From Marsupella aquatica (lineage: Eukaryota; Marchantiophyta), in NCBI GenBank assembly GCA_973895155.1, contig OZ316894.1, positions 23,498,001 through 23,562,000 on the forward strand: DNA of 64,000 nucleotides. The letters are read 5' to 3'. Each line of letters opens with the position of its first letter. Position 1 is the stretch's first letter. Below the pieces are notes generated by a model that saw nothing but the letters and a program-made list of their open reading frames with translations, was not told the origin of the DNA and ran no database searches. Positions 11,901-24,138 of this stretch are shown one piece after another. The position numbers and the translations under genes are program-made.

Positions 11901-12747
11901 TGGTTTCTCCCCTTTACTGGGTCTCCTACCTTTGGGATTGTGTCGTCAGGTTAGGGGCTTTTCGTTCTTTGGCAGTATATTCTCTGGATTGTTTTTTTTT
12001 TTCCAAAATTTTTAATTTTTAATTTTGTATATTTTATATTTTTTAAACTTATTTGCCTTTAAGTAAAACGGGTCTTTTCTTCCTTGGTAAACTATAGATC
12101 CATTGCTAAAGGACTAAAGTTCCCCAATCGGGGAGACATGATCCCAATGGTAGGAGAGACACTAAAGGGGAGAAAACAAGGGGGAACCCAAGGAAGAGGG
12201 ACTAGCCAAAAAAGCACGAGAGTCCCACGCTAAAGCAAAGCCATACTCGGCAATAAACTCAAAAGTCTGGTAAAGCTCAGTCAGGAGTGAACGACACAGG
12301 AGGGTGATAAAGAGGATTTCATCTAAAGGCCCTATAACCAACACTAAGCCCTTTCCAGAACGGAAAAGACATCAAAAGTTGATGTGATGCATCACAACAT
12401 TTAATCTAAGAACTCAGAAAGGTCAAGTAAGCACTTTTTGTATGCAAAAAGAGGTCACTCACACAAAGAATATATGCTATGAGACTAAACTCTTCATGTG
12501 GGTTCTGATAGTCCATCTGAGCATCTCCTCAATGGTTGCAGCCATTTTCTAATAAATTGATGGATTTCACGGTCAACAAGGGAAAAACAGATTTGCAGTC
12601 TACGGGAAGCTAGCACCATAGACAGTGCAAAAGAAAAAGGAGAACCTTAAAAATTAGGCTGATCTATCTCCTTACTAGAAAACGAATCTCCTTACTAGAA
12701 AACGAAAACTTGACATGCTCTATGCTACAGTGACCAAATGATTTGGA
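8913..12747. other. AT-rich intergenic region, no supported gene
   Basis: No frame shows a family signature. Around 10100-10720 there are several diverged copies of a short motif pairing AGAGCAATGCTCTTG-type and ATAAAGAGCG-type blocks, probably relics of a small repeat. The rest shows nothing recognisable. Confidence 0.55.
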
Positions 12748-12946
12748 AGCCCTTGTTGGCAACTCCGCCTTGTCTTCGTCTCTCGTGCTGTTGAATGGCC
12801 TTTTTTGGCACTCCGCCTTGTCTTGTTCTCTCGTGCTGTTGAATGGCCTTTTTTGGCACTCCGCCTTGTCTTGTTCTCTCGTGCTGTTGAATGGCCTTTT
12901 TGACAACTCCGCCCTGTCTTCTTCTCTCATGCTGTTGAATGATCAA
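12748..12946. repeat. 48-bp minisatellite, about four copies
   Basis: The unit is 48 bp, seen cleanly at 12797-12844 and repeated from 12845, with more diverged units on both flanks. Because 48 is a multiple of three and the unit has no stop in several frames, it gives overlapping open frames on both strands (minus strand: a 16-residue FNSTREQDKAECQKRP repeat; plus strand: a SCSLVLLNGLFWHSAL repeat). It lies about 0.85 kb beyond the 3' end of thioesterase gene A. Confidence 0.85.
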
Positions 12947-13799
12947 GCAACAGCTTTGTCATGGTCAGCAACTTCTTTCCTTCTGCCACGCTCGATGTTC
13001 CCGGAGTAGAATACTTAATACTCCAGGTTCTGATGAGGCTTGGAATTTCACAGCCTTATTAGTACCAGATGCACCAGAAAACTCCAGGCCATTCGAGGTG
13101 GCTTGACTGGTTCTAAGGGAAATGATCTTTCCTTCTCAGTACTAGCTGATTTTGAAATGAAGAGTAATACATCGTCTGCTCCACGGCGATAGAGCCTTTC
13201 TGAACTCGCTGGTAGGTGTTTGGGGTTCCACTCTCAAAACTGAGTGAGTGCTTTCACTTGAAATGGTGCTTTTGAGTTAACTTGCATCTGTCCAAGAGTA
13301 GTCCGGTTCTAGCGGCTTTAGTGGTAGAGGGGTGAGCTCTACTTGAAGCGAACTTGAACAGGGCAGGTTTTGATGCTCATTTGCCACTGGGCAGCCGATT
13401 CAACAAGCAAGGTAGCCCAAATGGCGAGAAACAAATCTTTGAAAAGCACATCATGAAAGACATGTCACAATAATAAATCCTCGGAAGATCGGAGGAGTAG
13501 GAGTAAACGGGAAGGTGAGGCTTGAGAAAGTGGACTATATGCCAAGAGTTGGCTTTAAATTGCAATGTGGGGATCCCTTTCACACGTTCACCAAAAGCGA
13601 AGTGTACATCTCCACCCCTGGCCTCTTCTTCAAAAGGCTATTTTGCGAGAAGCTCAATGAGATTTGAAAGGGACTAGACCTGACTTTCCTGTCCTTTGAA
13701 AGCGATCGTATCAAGTTTCAATTGACCAGAAATTGACTTAAATCCGATCTGTAGAGCATATTATATGCACGATAGGAAGGCCAAGCAGACTATCTATTT

Positions 13800-15713
13800 C
13801 TAAAGTCTGGACCCTGATACATTGGTTTTCCAATCAACTGGTTCTATTGCCGATCCGACTAGTAATGTCACTTTACAAATCGCGGACACAGCCATTTGAG
13901 GGGGTCCACCATTCTTGTTCTTGACTTCCGTTTCAAATTTCACCTCCCACACCTGCACCACAAGAACAAAAAGGGGATCTTAAACTAGAGCAATATGACC
14001 TTTGCAACTGTGCCGATTTTGAAAAATCTGTGTCGTTCAAGAAACAGTTCCATGAAAACAACGCGAATACGAAAAGCCTTTGGTTTATTTGATAACAAGT
14101 TAATTTATGCAATTCATCTCCACCTGACCAGAATTACTATAAATTTCGCTTCTAAGAAAACAGGCATTAATATTTCAATGAATGAACGCACTCAAGTACG
14201 TGTCTGCTAATACCTGAACCCTGCCGCCCTTCATCAAAGGCTTGGCTATCACGACGACTTTCTGTCCAATGGGTACTGCACGAATATGATTCGCATTCAA
14301 TTCTATTGATTGGACTGGCTGCCCATTGGCTGCACTTTGTCCAGTTTTGCTCGCCAGAGTCTCTGCAATGAGACCTGACATTCCCCCGTGAAGCACTCCA
14401 AATGGCTGTAGAAAATATCAACAACGATATCAAAACCATATTCAATGCAATCCATGCTTTTTGCAGATACAAACCAGAAAATTGATCGAACTACAAGCCA
14501 CCATAAAACAAGGAGTGTAGCTTCAGGCTGTTGTCACACCAAAATCGCTTCCCCGTGCCTGCTCTTTCAGAAATTGGCTGTAAACCGTTATGAGGACCTA
14601 CACCCACGAAGCAATGACACACAAGAGATATTCACAGGCAAGAATGTCCTAGACCGTTCGATCTTCACCTAACAAAACTTTTTTTGACAAAGTTTACTTG
14701 TTCTCACAAGAGAGGAATGAGGAAATACGGAGGGATTCGGAAAGAATCATAACACGCCCCCTACTCTTGATGCCCGTGCTATTACAGTAATAGCTCGAAG
14801 GGGACAGGTAAATCCATTCTCTAAACACCGACTATAGCCCCTCCTATGTGCCTCGATTGGCAAGGCCTGAAAGGGAACAGTAGCGTGCTCTGGCGTAGGC
14901 AGATAGATCAATTATAAATTCCCTCTAAGATATTCAAAGCCGATAGCAAGTGGAGGATCTGGATTTGGCCAATCGTTGGAGCCTGTCCATGTCTACCGGT
15001 GCTTTCTGCAACATTAGTTGGAAGGATCTCAATCACCTACGAGTACAAATAGCAAAGCGAGCTCCCAGTCACAGTTTGGATCACCCTTGAGCTCAAAATG
15101 GCATCAACTTTGGTCTCGTTCCAAATTGGAAGCCATCTCAATCTCCCTCCCTCAAAGAATGGTGCCCCAGGAGAGAAGCGTAACACCAAGGAAAATTGAG
15201 CAGGCAGACGTGCTGGATTCTCATGCAGATTGTTACGAATTTATGGTATACAGAGGATTCTGAGACTGCCTTGTTTTATCCTCATGTAGTCAGCGAGTTC
15301 CTCCTCACGCCTTTCCAAAGTAAATACGTTAAATCTACCATTAGGAAGGTGCTTGCAATGCCTCAGGGCAAGCGTAACGACATGCTCTCATGGAAACCCT
15401 GCTTTGTTCAAAGCGTTGCCACCCTGTTCTGGCCCTGTCCGAACCATAGAACCATAGAGGTGGACAGGACGTCAAACACAATTCCGCAATTAAGCTATTG
15501 ACGTACCTGACAAGACCGCTCGTCGACGACAAACCGTCCCCTGCCAACATTGGGGCTTATCACCAGCTCAAGTCCAATATGCTTCAGAATAGCGAGTCCC
15601 GGTTCATCCGTGTTCACTTTCACTCCATTCTTCCGCAACTCCTCGTCAATGGATTGCCAATCCGCTTCACTGGTCGCATACGAAAAAATCGGTTCACTGC
15701 CACCCCTCCCCAT
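13800..15713 (-). CDS. Hotdog-fold thioesterase, DHNAT-like (gene A), HGG intact
   Basis: Three exons: 15713-15507, 14405-14214 and 13952-13800, all joined in phase 0 at GT-AG introns of 1101 and 261 bp; 183 aa. Exon 1 encodes the N-terminal helix and strand (ADWQSIDEELRKNGVK, then ILKHIGLELVISPNVGRGRF), ending in CQ. Exon 2 opens with PFGVLHGGMSGLIAETLAS, the 4HBT/PaaI active-site motif: His75-Gly76-Gly77 and the acidic Glu84 on the central helix. Exon 3 starts VWEVKFE and ends SRL, a known PTS1 variant. The family pattern CQPF-VLHGG and QVWEV matches plant 1,4-dihydroxy-2-naphthoyl-CoA thioesterases of peroxisomal phylloquinone synthesis; another acyl-CoA substrate is possible. ATG at 15713 was chosen because an in-frame stop lies just before the only earlier candidate (a TTG at 15749) and because the length then matches the paralogues. 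Confidence 0.85.
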
Positions 15714-17082
15714 AGTAACCACACCGGAACTCTGCTTTGCTATGGGCAATCAGTAAATCTCAACCAATTTTCCTCCTCCGAAGCAAACAACTCACGACAC
15801 CCACCTCTGCCTGCACTGAAAATTCGTCACGTCAGAGGAGTTGGCACCAAAGCAAGTGCCCACGCAGCAGAGCCGGCTCTCTGAAAGTGATCCACCTTCC
15901 GATTCATTCATTCAGGTGACGTCGACCTGAGCCAGAGCTAGGGATGGGGAACACTGAAAGTCATTCTCTACTGTAGTTGCCCTTTTCCGTAGAACATGAC
16001 ATTTGTTTGATCAATCAATGTGCTTTGCCTCCAAAAGTGAACCACATTCTGCTCCCAAACAGCCACAAAGCGCTCAATGCTGAGGAGTCCCAATTGCGAG
16101 CACCCCTTCTCGAATCTGCCTCTTCATGTATTGAGCTCCGTCCTGCAGGAGAGGACCACCAATCCTCGGGATCTACAAACCAGCACGAGAGCGTCTCGTG
16201 CCTTAGAAGAATTTGCACAACAGCAAAAGAGTGAGAAACACTCCGTTCAAGAAGAAAGAAAAGAAGAGTGAGATGGTGTTCTTGGCCCCAACGCTGTTTT
16301 GACTCCCTTGACCCTGTTCTGGGTTCTGATGGACTTGGAGGAACCAATTCCATAGCCTTCTCCAAAGCTTTTGGCGTGAGAATATGCTGAGGATGATGAA
16401 CCCAAAGTCGCGTTAAACCTTTGGAATCGTCACTGGAGAGCTATCAAACAAAAGCTCTATAAAAAACAAAACGTAAAGAAGCAAAATCAAAAGCAAGTTG
16501 AGGCCCAATCTTACTTATAAATTTGCAACTATAAGCTAGAATTGGGGCCTAGGCTTCTAGAGTGAAGCCTCCAGACTGAAACTCCATGGCTCATCATGTG
16601 GCATGATGAGAAAACTGATGTCTATGATGTATGTCATGTGAAATGATAATCATAACTGCTTTTTGTAATGATTTCTATTTATATTAAAAACTGATAGCCC
16701 CACCATATTATATGTGCATAAGTGGGATGTAGGATAGAAAAACTAGGGATGTGCATAGAAAAGAGTACTATGGTATGTTATGTCTGATTATTAAAATGAT
16801 GATATGCATGATAATTTTTTTATCATTTCATTAACCTTCAAAATATATGAATAAGGAATATATTTTGGTGACGTTTTTATTGGCCTCCCCGCTATTCATG
16901 TTCAAAGAACGGGTAGTCGGGGCTAGTTTTGTAAATGCTCCAATGATGATGATGATGATCTTCTATATGTAGCTACATCATTTTATTGCTTTGCTATCTT
17001 AACTTCTTCAAAAAATACATGAAAACAAGGCGGGAAACAAATCATCTTTTAAATTTATTAAAATAAAATAAGGGATATGGAT
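15714..17082. other. 5' flank of gene A and intergenic DNA
   Basis: No coding signature. The first few hundred bases should hold the promoter and leader of the minus-strand thioesterase gene, but no clear TATA box was identified. A (GAT)n run lies near 16943-16957. Confidence 0.5.
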
Positions 17083-17400
17083 TTATTGTACCTTTTTTTG
17101 CCTTGAAAACTGAATGCAGACCCATCCAACAGAAGATAGATGATCTACTTTGGAGCATGTATGACTGTAGGGAAGCCCACAAGGGGGGACAATACCCAGG
17201 GATCTAACAGGGACCCATACTAGGACGGAGAGAGGGTTCATCCAGAGCCCAAAAACGGCCAACCAGAGGCTGAGGAAAAACCAGTACTTCCACCACTGCA
17301 TGCCACATATATACAGAATACCCTCCACACCCCTTGGGTTTAGAGGGGGATTGAACCCGGGACCTCTCTATTATAGGCTACACCCCTGGCCAGAGCCCCA
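17083..17400 (-). mobile_element. tRNA-derived SINE-like sequence
   Basis: On the minus strand an A-box-like TGGCCAGGGG (17392-17383) is followed about 25 bases later by a B-box GGGTTCAATCC (17358-17348), the layout of a pol III promoter in tRNA-derived SINEs. The body continues for roughly 250 bases to a short A-run near 17097-17091. No target-site duplication was found, so the borders are approximate. It cannot fold as a functional tRNA. Confidence 0.45.
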
Positions 17401-18850
17401 AACTCTGTGCCCAATGCAAGGAGGCGCGCACAGGCCAGGTGTCACGGCCCACGGGAGAGTCATGAAGATTTATAGCATACACATAATATCAACAACTATT
17501 TATGCTCTTGGAGGTGAGTTCAGTTGGGACTGGGATGTTGAGGGCTCAGGCCATGGCTGGAGTAATTACATTTCCCTACATTCTAGGGCAGAGAAAGGGG
17601 CAGGGGGAGCAAGAGGAAGAAATGAAAAAATGGGTTTTCAATTTATTTGAAAATGAAAATAGGAAAGGGTTTAGGGTGTTTGGGTCGCACTGGTGGGAGT
17701 GATTGGATCATTGTTTTGGTTTCAAGGCAAAAGGTGAGGTAGAAGACCGTCGTCCTCCTGAAGAATTTGCTTATTTTCTGCTGTTTTTGTACTGTTTTTT
17801 TACAAAGGGGCAACTGCCTTTTTAAGTAATCCATGCAACTGGCAAATGTGACATCCCAGCTTTTATTTTGTATTTTTTTCCTGCAACTACTACTAGAGCT
17901 AGAGTAGTATCCCATAGCACATGGAACACGCCCTTACTATGCAGTTCACAGTAATTGGTCTTATCTCCAATTTGTGTTTATTGCTAATTATCCTTGGTAG
18001 CCCAAATTTGAGAGTGGGGCCAACTTCTGCAGAAAATAAGAGTAATTACAGTGGCTTTTCTTAAGGAATGCTATTTGGGTTGGACTTGGAATGAGAGGAA
18101 TGCCTATGCTTACTCTAGATTCCTTGGTCGACCTACCCAGTTGGGTGATCCTGAAATCCCCTTACGATCACCTCAAAACCATGCTTAGCGCCAGCAAAAC
18201 ACAACGGAAGTCGAGACAATTGCAACAGATTGTTGACGAGCTTGCTTTTGTGCTGCAACCTGTCCATGGGCAAACAGTTATATATAACAAACTGCCAAAA
18301 AGCAGGAGGGGTTGAAAGGGGAGACATGATTCCACATACCAAAAACCCAATCAAGGGAGGTTCTGGGAGCTTTGACTCAACAAGACAGAAGTGAGTGACA
18401 AGATACTTTAATTGAGAAGGGGCAGCAACTGAAGGTGATTTGGCTGCTGGGTGGCATTTCTTTGCTCACCCACACTGTATTGCATCCTACCATTAGTACT
18501 TGCGGTAGTCCCCAGGACATCCAGAATTATACCTGGTGGTCTGTGGCTGGTGACTACTGGATCACTATGGTGCACACCAGCAAGCAGTTTAGACAACATC
18601 CTAGCTGTGCTCAGAGCAGTAAGTTTACAAAGGAGAAGTGGACGAGACCCTTGCAACCTAGCATTTTGTATCCGACCTGGAAGTTCAAGGATTGTGTGGT
18701 TTGGTAGCTTGTTTGGGCTGTTAGGCCGGATTAGGTTCCTGTCTTCTTGGGGGATGGGGGTGGTTTTCTGCCAGCCCCCCCTGGGTCATAAGAATTAAAG
18801 AAAGACCAGGAAAAAGTGGAAATGCATGCCAACAGTTTATCTGTTTTTAT
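17401..18850. other. Intergenic, no supported gene
   Basis: Only short frames without family signatures are present. Nothing recognisable beyond AT-rich single-copy-looking DNA. Confidence 0.5.
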
Positions 18851-18962
18851 TCTCAGTGCATTGATGGAGAAGAAAGCACAGTCACAGAGTCACTGGAACT
18901 CTTCTGTGAAGTTTCGTTTCTCAGTGCATTTATGGAGAAGAAAGCACAGTCAATGGAACTCT
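18851..18962 (+). repeat. Two-copy 68-bp tandem duplication
   Basis: The block TCAGTGCATT(G/T)ATGGAGAAGAAAGCACAGTCA recurs with a 68-bp offset (from 18853 and from 18921), followed in both by TGGAACTCT. The second copy has lost about 10 bases. Function unknown. Confidence 0.8.
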
Positions 18963-19267
18963 CCATTACTTTTACTGAAAATTATGAAAATAAAATCTCT
19001 TAGGCCTTTAACTTTAGGAATGTACTCTGAGCAGAGCATTATGGGATAAAAAGCCCTCACTTTGGGGGGTCTTATCGCCGTGCAATGCACTAAGTACTAT
19101 AAAATCTATGCAACAATTTTCTCTTTGTAAATTTCCAAACTTTATGAAACAGAATGCCAAAGCATCACACTTTTGAGCATAGTATAAACAGCACTTCACT
19201 ACACCATAATGCCCTTGGCAATTATCCCTTTGTATTTCAGGGCATTTTGGGAGCATAATGCCCGGTT

Positions 19268-19440
19268 AAATCTGGATTACCTCTCTAAAAAGATTCTCCT
19301 CTACTTGTGCTAAGTTAGAGCCATTCTGGATCACCTCTTTGGAAAGATTCTCCTCCACTTGTACTAAGTTAGAGGCAATCAAGATCTGAATCACCTCTTT
19401 GGAAAGATTCTCCTCTATTTGTACTAAATTAGTAAAAACT
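19268..19440 (+). repeat. Three-copy tandem repeat (about 54-60 bp unit)
   Basis: Three diverged units each carry TCTG(G/A)AT(T/C)ACCTCT, AAAGATTCTCCTC and TGTACTAA(G/A)TTAG in order (from about 19271, 19325 and 19385). It contains no coding signal. Confidence 0.8.
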
Positions 19441-19600
19441 AAAACCTCTTTAGTAGACCTTTAAGTCTAGCAAGATCATGTTTCTGGAGCAGTACTGGCA
19501 ATAATAACCCCTCCAAACTCTGACAATAATAACCTCTCAAAACTTGAGCTGATGCTCTTCTTGTTTGGAGCATTATATCTACAATCCTCTCCAAAACAAC

Positions 19601-19720
19601 CCTTGCTGGTAATCACACATCCAAATGTGGTAATACACTACACTGTGTGCACTCATTGATTTAAAGAAAATAACAGAATTTATAATGGTATGGAGGGATG
19701 TCCTACACCATCTTTGTCAT
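19601..19720 (+). repeat. Dispersed repeat, copy 1 (partner at 35.46 kb)
   Basis: Shares CCTTGC, AATCACACATC, AAATGTG-TAATA, CATTGATT, AGAAT/AGATTTAT and ATGGTATGGAGGGAT in order with 35462-35575, same orientation. A shorter related block, TTTATCATGG followed by GGAGGGATAT, follows the SINE near 37785. Probably fragments of one old retroelement family. Confidence 0.6.
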
Positions 19721-20479
19721 TGTCATATTTTGATGGGCACTTACCTGACCCCTAAGCAACTCTTTACCATATACTTAAACCCTATACCACTTCACGAGGT
19801 TGAGGCGATGATACCTTGGAAACCCAGAATTCTAAACATAGAAAGGGTGCCGTTCCCACTTAGAGCCAAATTATAAACAGCATCTAATGCAACAGAAGTT
19901 ATCCAAAGTATTCCATTCTATACACAATAACTCTGTCGTTTGCTCGATGTCTAATTCTAGTGCAGGAAATGAACACTCAATGTCGCATTCTATTGCAAGA
20001 AATGGATTTCCATGCGCGGGAATTCTTCTGTTGTTTTGTCTTGAAAGGAATCTTCTGTTTTTGTTTCGTCCTCTCGAGACTTTTTCAGCTGTTTTCTCTC
20101 GCTGTTCAGCTGTCCTTTGTTGGGCACAGTTTCAGTAACTTGTCTCCTCATCATACACAACTTACTGCCAGCCAGAAGGCACCGAAAGGAAGCAGTGGCA
20201 AGAGAACTAATGTGCAACTACAGTCCAGCAGGACAGAAACAAGGCGTTTAACCTATCTGGAGGGGATGCACGTGAACAACCAGATTCTGAGTTTCCCAGT
20301 TTGCAAAGAGGACAAGACATGGAGAAAATTGGAGTCGTAAGATTGGAATGACTTGTATAGCAAACGGAACAATGTTCATTACACTTGCGTACAAATTGAG
20401 CTTTCCGCCACTATGCAGCATTGTTGAGTCCGGTAGTGTGTCCAGGCTGCGGAGTTTCCTGGACTTGTATCTATAGCAA

Positions 20480-20745
20480 GCAGAGGATGCTGAGTGTAGA
20501 GGTTGAGTGTTCTGTTCTGCTGCTTGAGCTGAATTTGGAGGTAGGAAGCAGACGAAGTCGAGTGTAGAGGTTGAGTGTTCTGTTCTGCTGCATGGCCTGA
20601 ATTGGAGGTAGCAAGCCGAATAAGTCGTGTGTAGAGGTCGAGGGTTTTCTTCAGCTGCATGGCCTGAATTGGAGCTAGCAAGCAAAGGAATTCGAGTGTT
20701 CAAAATAGAGTGTTCTATTCTGTGGCATGACCTGACTTGGAGGTG
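20480..20745. repeat. About 66-bp minisatellite just upstream of gene B
   Basis: About four diverged units, each with GTGTAGAGGTTGAGTGTTCTG- and TGG(C/A)CTGAATTGGAG-type blocks, start near 20496, 20561, 20628 and 20695. The array ends about 70 bp before the start codon of the next gene, so it probably lies in its promoter or leader. Because the unit length is close to a multiple of three, long open frames on the minus strand here are artefacts. Confidence 0.8.
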
Positions 20746-20816
20746 GAAGTGAAGCGCAGAGTCTACGAGAGCCTCTGTCTGACTGACTGGTAAGAGAGGG
20801 GTGCTGGTATCGATCA

Positions 20817-22744
20817 ATGGCTGCGAGTTCTGAGGCAGTTGCTGCGCAGAGGAGCAAGGAGCCCACAGCTGAGACCCCTGGGGCGGAGCAGGTGGTCAAA
20901 GTGGTGATCGACGGGAGAGGATGGGATATTTTTAAGCTCTATGAATTTGAAATGGAAGTCTACTCCGAATCCAAAATTGCAAAGGGGCGGTTTATTGTCA
21001 ACGAGTATAATTGCCAGGTGGGCTGTGTGTCTCTCGCTTAGATGCTTTACTTGAATGTACTGCCGATGAATCTGCGTCTGTGACGAGCGAGAAGCATTTT
21101 GGATATTCTGAAGTTTATGAGTTTTGATTTTGAGTTGGAGATCTGTTCCAACTCCAAACTAAGAAAGGGGAGGCCTGTCGGCACCGAGTGTAATTGTAGG
21201 AGAAGGGGCACCCTCTAGCATAGTTGCTGTCGCTCATCTGAGTTGAAGCTCATTCAGCGGAGTTTGCATTACTGTAGAATCTGAAAGTGTTAAGACGTTG
21301 ACGGAATATCCTTCGGCAAACAGAGAGAACAACCTTCGGCTCTGGACTGGTGTCGAAGTACTCTTTCTGTTGGCATCACACCTTCTTAGAATCAATGTGC
21401 ATACCTCACCATGAAACTCAATGGATAAAGGTTACCCGAAGGTTCCAAATTCACACCTCGAACATTGGTAACCTAGCAGCAGATAACTGGACATGTGGTC
21501 ATAAGTTCCGCGCCCGCCCCCCCCCCCATTCCCCCATTCCAGGCTGATGGAGAATTTCACTTGATGAAGTGACCAAATGAAGTTGATCCAACAAGGTTAC
21601 CGTTGTGAATTCCTGGCATAGCAGAATTGTGGACAGTGCATACTTCGCAATTTACAGATCTCGTTGTTGAGCATTGTGTGTCAAGGACGAAGTGCTTGGC
21701 TAAGGTTTCAGGACAAAATAGACGCTGACTGTATGTATTTGCACCGCAGCCATTTGGGGTTCTTCAAGCGGGAGCAACAGGTTATATTGCTGAGGGCGTT
21801 GCCAGCATGTTGACAGCATATGCATCCAACTTTCAGCGTGTGGCTGGGGTGGAGCTCAATATAAATCACCTTCGCCCAGCACCAGTAGGCAGCGAAATTC
21901 TGTTGACATGCAAGCCGCTGTTGTTGGGGTCGAGGCTTCAGGTACCATATTAGCCTTCTACTTCTCCACTTTCAGTCCTCTAGTCATCTTCTTGGCTGAA
22001 GGGTTGTCTCGTGTGCTGTGTAGCGTAATTTTCATCCTCTTTACTTTGCTATGGGTTTTATAGGGAATGTCCCTGAAACGAATATAGCAAAGAGGCCGAC
22101 TCGTAGTATCCCGTAAGTCCTTACTTGTAGCAAGCAGCAAGACACTGGTTGTGAATTGTTGGATTTTCTTGACTCTGTTACGTTTCTCGGCGTACAGTAA
22201 ATCTGTCTCAAGCTATTCCTGCACAGCTGCATGACGGGAACAATACAGGAAGAAGGATTCAAAGATATTCAAAAGCCAGAATTATGCATACCAATCGTGT
22301 CCAGGGATGTGCTAAGCAAATAGCTGTTTCTACTACTTAATATAACTAGACAACCTCGTTCCTCCCCTATTGGGTTACAAGTCTTGATGTCTTGGTCATG
22401 CAGTTGGCTGTAGTATATTTTGGCCACATCATGGGCTTTGGTCTCCACCTTGAAAATAGTGCAGGTAGTTACATTAAGGAAGGCTACAATGATGTTCTTT
22501 GGGTTTCTTACCATCTTTTTTGTAACCTTCTGGCTGGGTGAAGGTTTGGGAAGTCAAATTTGAGACTGAAAAGCCAAAGCCACCGGGAAGTGATTCCAAA
22601 ACCGCAGAGCTAGTGCTTGTTGCAGTGTCGAGAGTATCTATTATGATTATTCCAACAGAGGACATATTTACTGCCAAAAGGGACGTACATGATACATTTG
22701 CGGGTAAGGCCATCACCTTCCGAGTTATTACTGCGATTTGTTGA
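20817..22744 (+). CDS. Hotdog-fold thioesterase paralogue (gene B), HGG lost
   Basis: Exons 20817-21017, 21750-21941 and 22544-22744, phase 0 throughout, introns 732 and 602 bp; 197 aa. Exon 2 is exactly 192 bp, as in genes A and C. It reads PFGVLQAGATGYIAEGVAS, so the HGG motif has become Gln73-Ala74-Gly75 while the central acidic Glu82 remains. The downstream strand RVAGVELNINHLRPAPVG is typical of the family. Exon 3 begins VWEVKFETE. The predicted C-terminus (ITAIC) is not a PTS1, unlike A and C. A good donor inside exon 3 (GCGG/GTAAGG near 22706) and a pyrimidine-rich acceptor near 22802 allow an alternative short last exon ending FIKI, also without PTS1. Likely a diverged peroxisomal-thioesterase relative whose catalysis and location are in doubt. 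Confidence 0.75.
21096..21199 (+). pseudogene. Duplicated exon 1 relic of gene B
   Basis: Within intron 1 of gene B, one frame reads ILDILKFMSFDFELEI then CSNSKLRKGRPVGTECNC. It lines up residue by residue with exon 1 (DIFKLYEFEMEVYSESKIAKGRFIVNEYNCQ) and has no stop. At the position of the exon 1 donor (CAG/GTGGGC) it has AGGAGAAG, so the GT is missing and it probably cannot be spliced. This is a tandem exon duplication that decayed. Confidence 0.75.
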
Positions 22745-23796
22745 TGGATACCGTAGGTCAATCTTTTCCATTTCTAATTTTCAATTTTTCTGCTGGATGC
22801 AGGCATGACATTTATAAAAATCTGAAACCAAGGGAATCAGTGGGCTAATTCGGGGCTACTTTACCATAACTAGCGTTGGTGGCAGTGGCTGGTATAGCTC
22901 GTCTTTGTGGAGTTCCACAGACGGTGTCTGAAGATTTCAAAGAAAGTCACTTTAAGTCAGAAGCCTCTGCAACAGGATGAAATTGAAGGTTATGGACAGA
23001 CAAGGGCTAGGGTTTAAAGGTCTAAAACACCAGGATTCGTTTGCTCTCCTCAAATTCTGGTGGCCGTGAATAGCACAATATGCAATCCTTGGTCGATAGT
23101 GATCATTGGGTGGTCAATGGAGTACACCCCTATATATAATTCTAGCTAGAACAAATGAGAAGAATTGCCGGCGCTATAGACAGAAGCCTCCTAGATTTGG
23201 GATTGAGCCTCTATTGTGTCATAGATTCCTGGCTTGGCCAAGTTCCTGAAATTAATTCTCCCTGAGATATGATCAATGGCATGCTGGTCCTTGGCTGTGA
23301 AGATTAAGATCAAGATAACGTACCTGTTCTTTTCTAGAAACTTGCTCAATTCCGGTTGATCAATATTTCCCTTCTACTGTTCAGCTACTGTAGGTATGGA
23401 AGATTGAAGGTGCGACAAGGTCCAATAAGTTTGGCGTGTGTATCTGAAAGATTGAAAATGAGGAGGAGAGGTGAATTATCCCTCAATTGTTGCACATGAT
23501 TGTCAGTAATTGGAAATTGATTCAAATGTGAAGGCAAGAGAACTTTTTCCCCTGCTCGCGAGTAAGACTTTGATAATATTTGCGAAGTTCCGAATCTGAT
23601 CTTGTACTGTAATGCAATTAGCATAAACAAAAGGACTTCAATGGCTGGGATTGAGCCAGGAACTCCCACACTTGGGAAGGAAATCGTTGTTCTATTCTCA
23701 AATTGATCAATGATGGGTTTTTGTTAGTAAGTAGGTAAGTTGGGCAAGCAGTCATATCCCATTAGTTTCACAATGCAATGCATTTGCACTAGGGTG

Positions 23797-24005
23797 TCTT
23801 GACAATTTGATGCACCTTTAGTCCCTAGTTATGAATTATGGACACAAAAAATTATGGACTTTGGAATTCTTAATCCCTAACTTTATCCCATAAGGATTGG
23901 TCATTTGATGTACCTTAAGTCCCTAGTTATGGGTAATGGACACAAATGTTATGGACTACAAAATTTTTAGTCCAAAATGTTTGCCACAAGGATTGGTCTT
24001 TTGTC
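23797..24005 (+). repeat. Two-copy tandem duplication (about 105 bp)
   Basis: Both copies carry TTTGATG(C/T)ACCTT, AGTCCCTAGTTATG, AATGGACACAAA-type, TTATGGACT and AAGGATTGGTC blocks in order. The copies differ by substitutions and small gaps. No coding potential. Confidence 0.75.
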
Positions 24006-24138
24006 ATAATCATTAGTCATTGTAGATTTTGGCCAAAGAAAAAACAAAAAAAACTTTTACACAATAATCTTGTGAAAAAGTTTGACCTTTTCTTTATGAT
24101 CATATATCATCATCTATAATTTCCAAGCTTTGAGACGT

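Noticed and set aside
17340-17400. tRNA gene
   Set aside because: A- and B-box-like motifs occur, but there is no acceptor stem or cloverleaf and a long non-tRNA body follows; this fits a SINE.
20248-20817. 189-codon minus-strand frame
   Set aside because: It is made of the 66-bp minisatellite upstream of gene B; the peptide is merely the repeat translated, and it overlaps the likely promoter of a real gene on the other strand.
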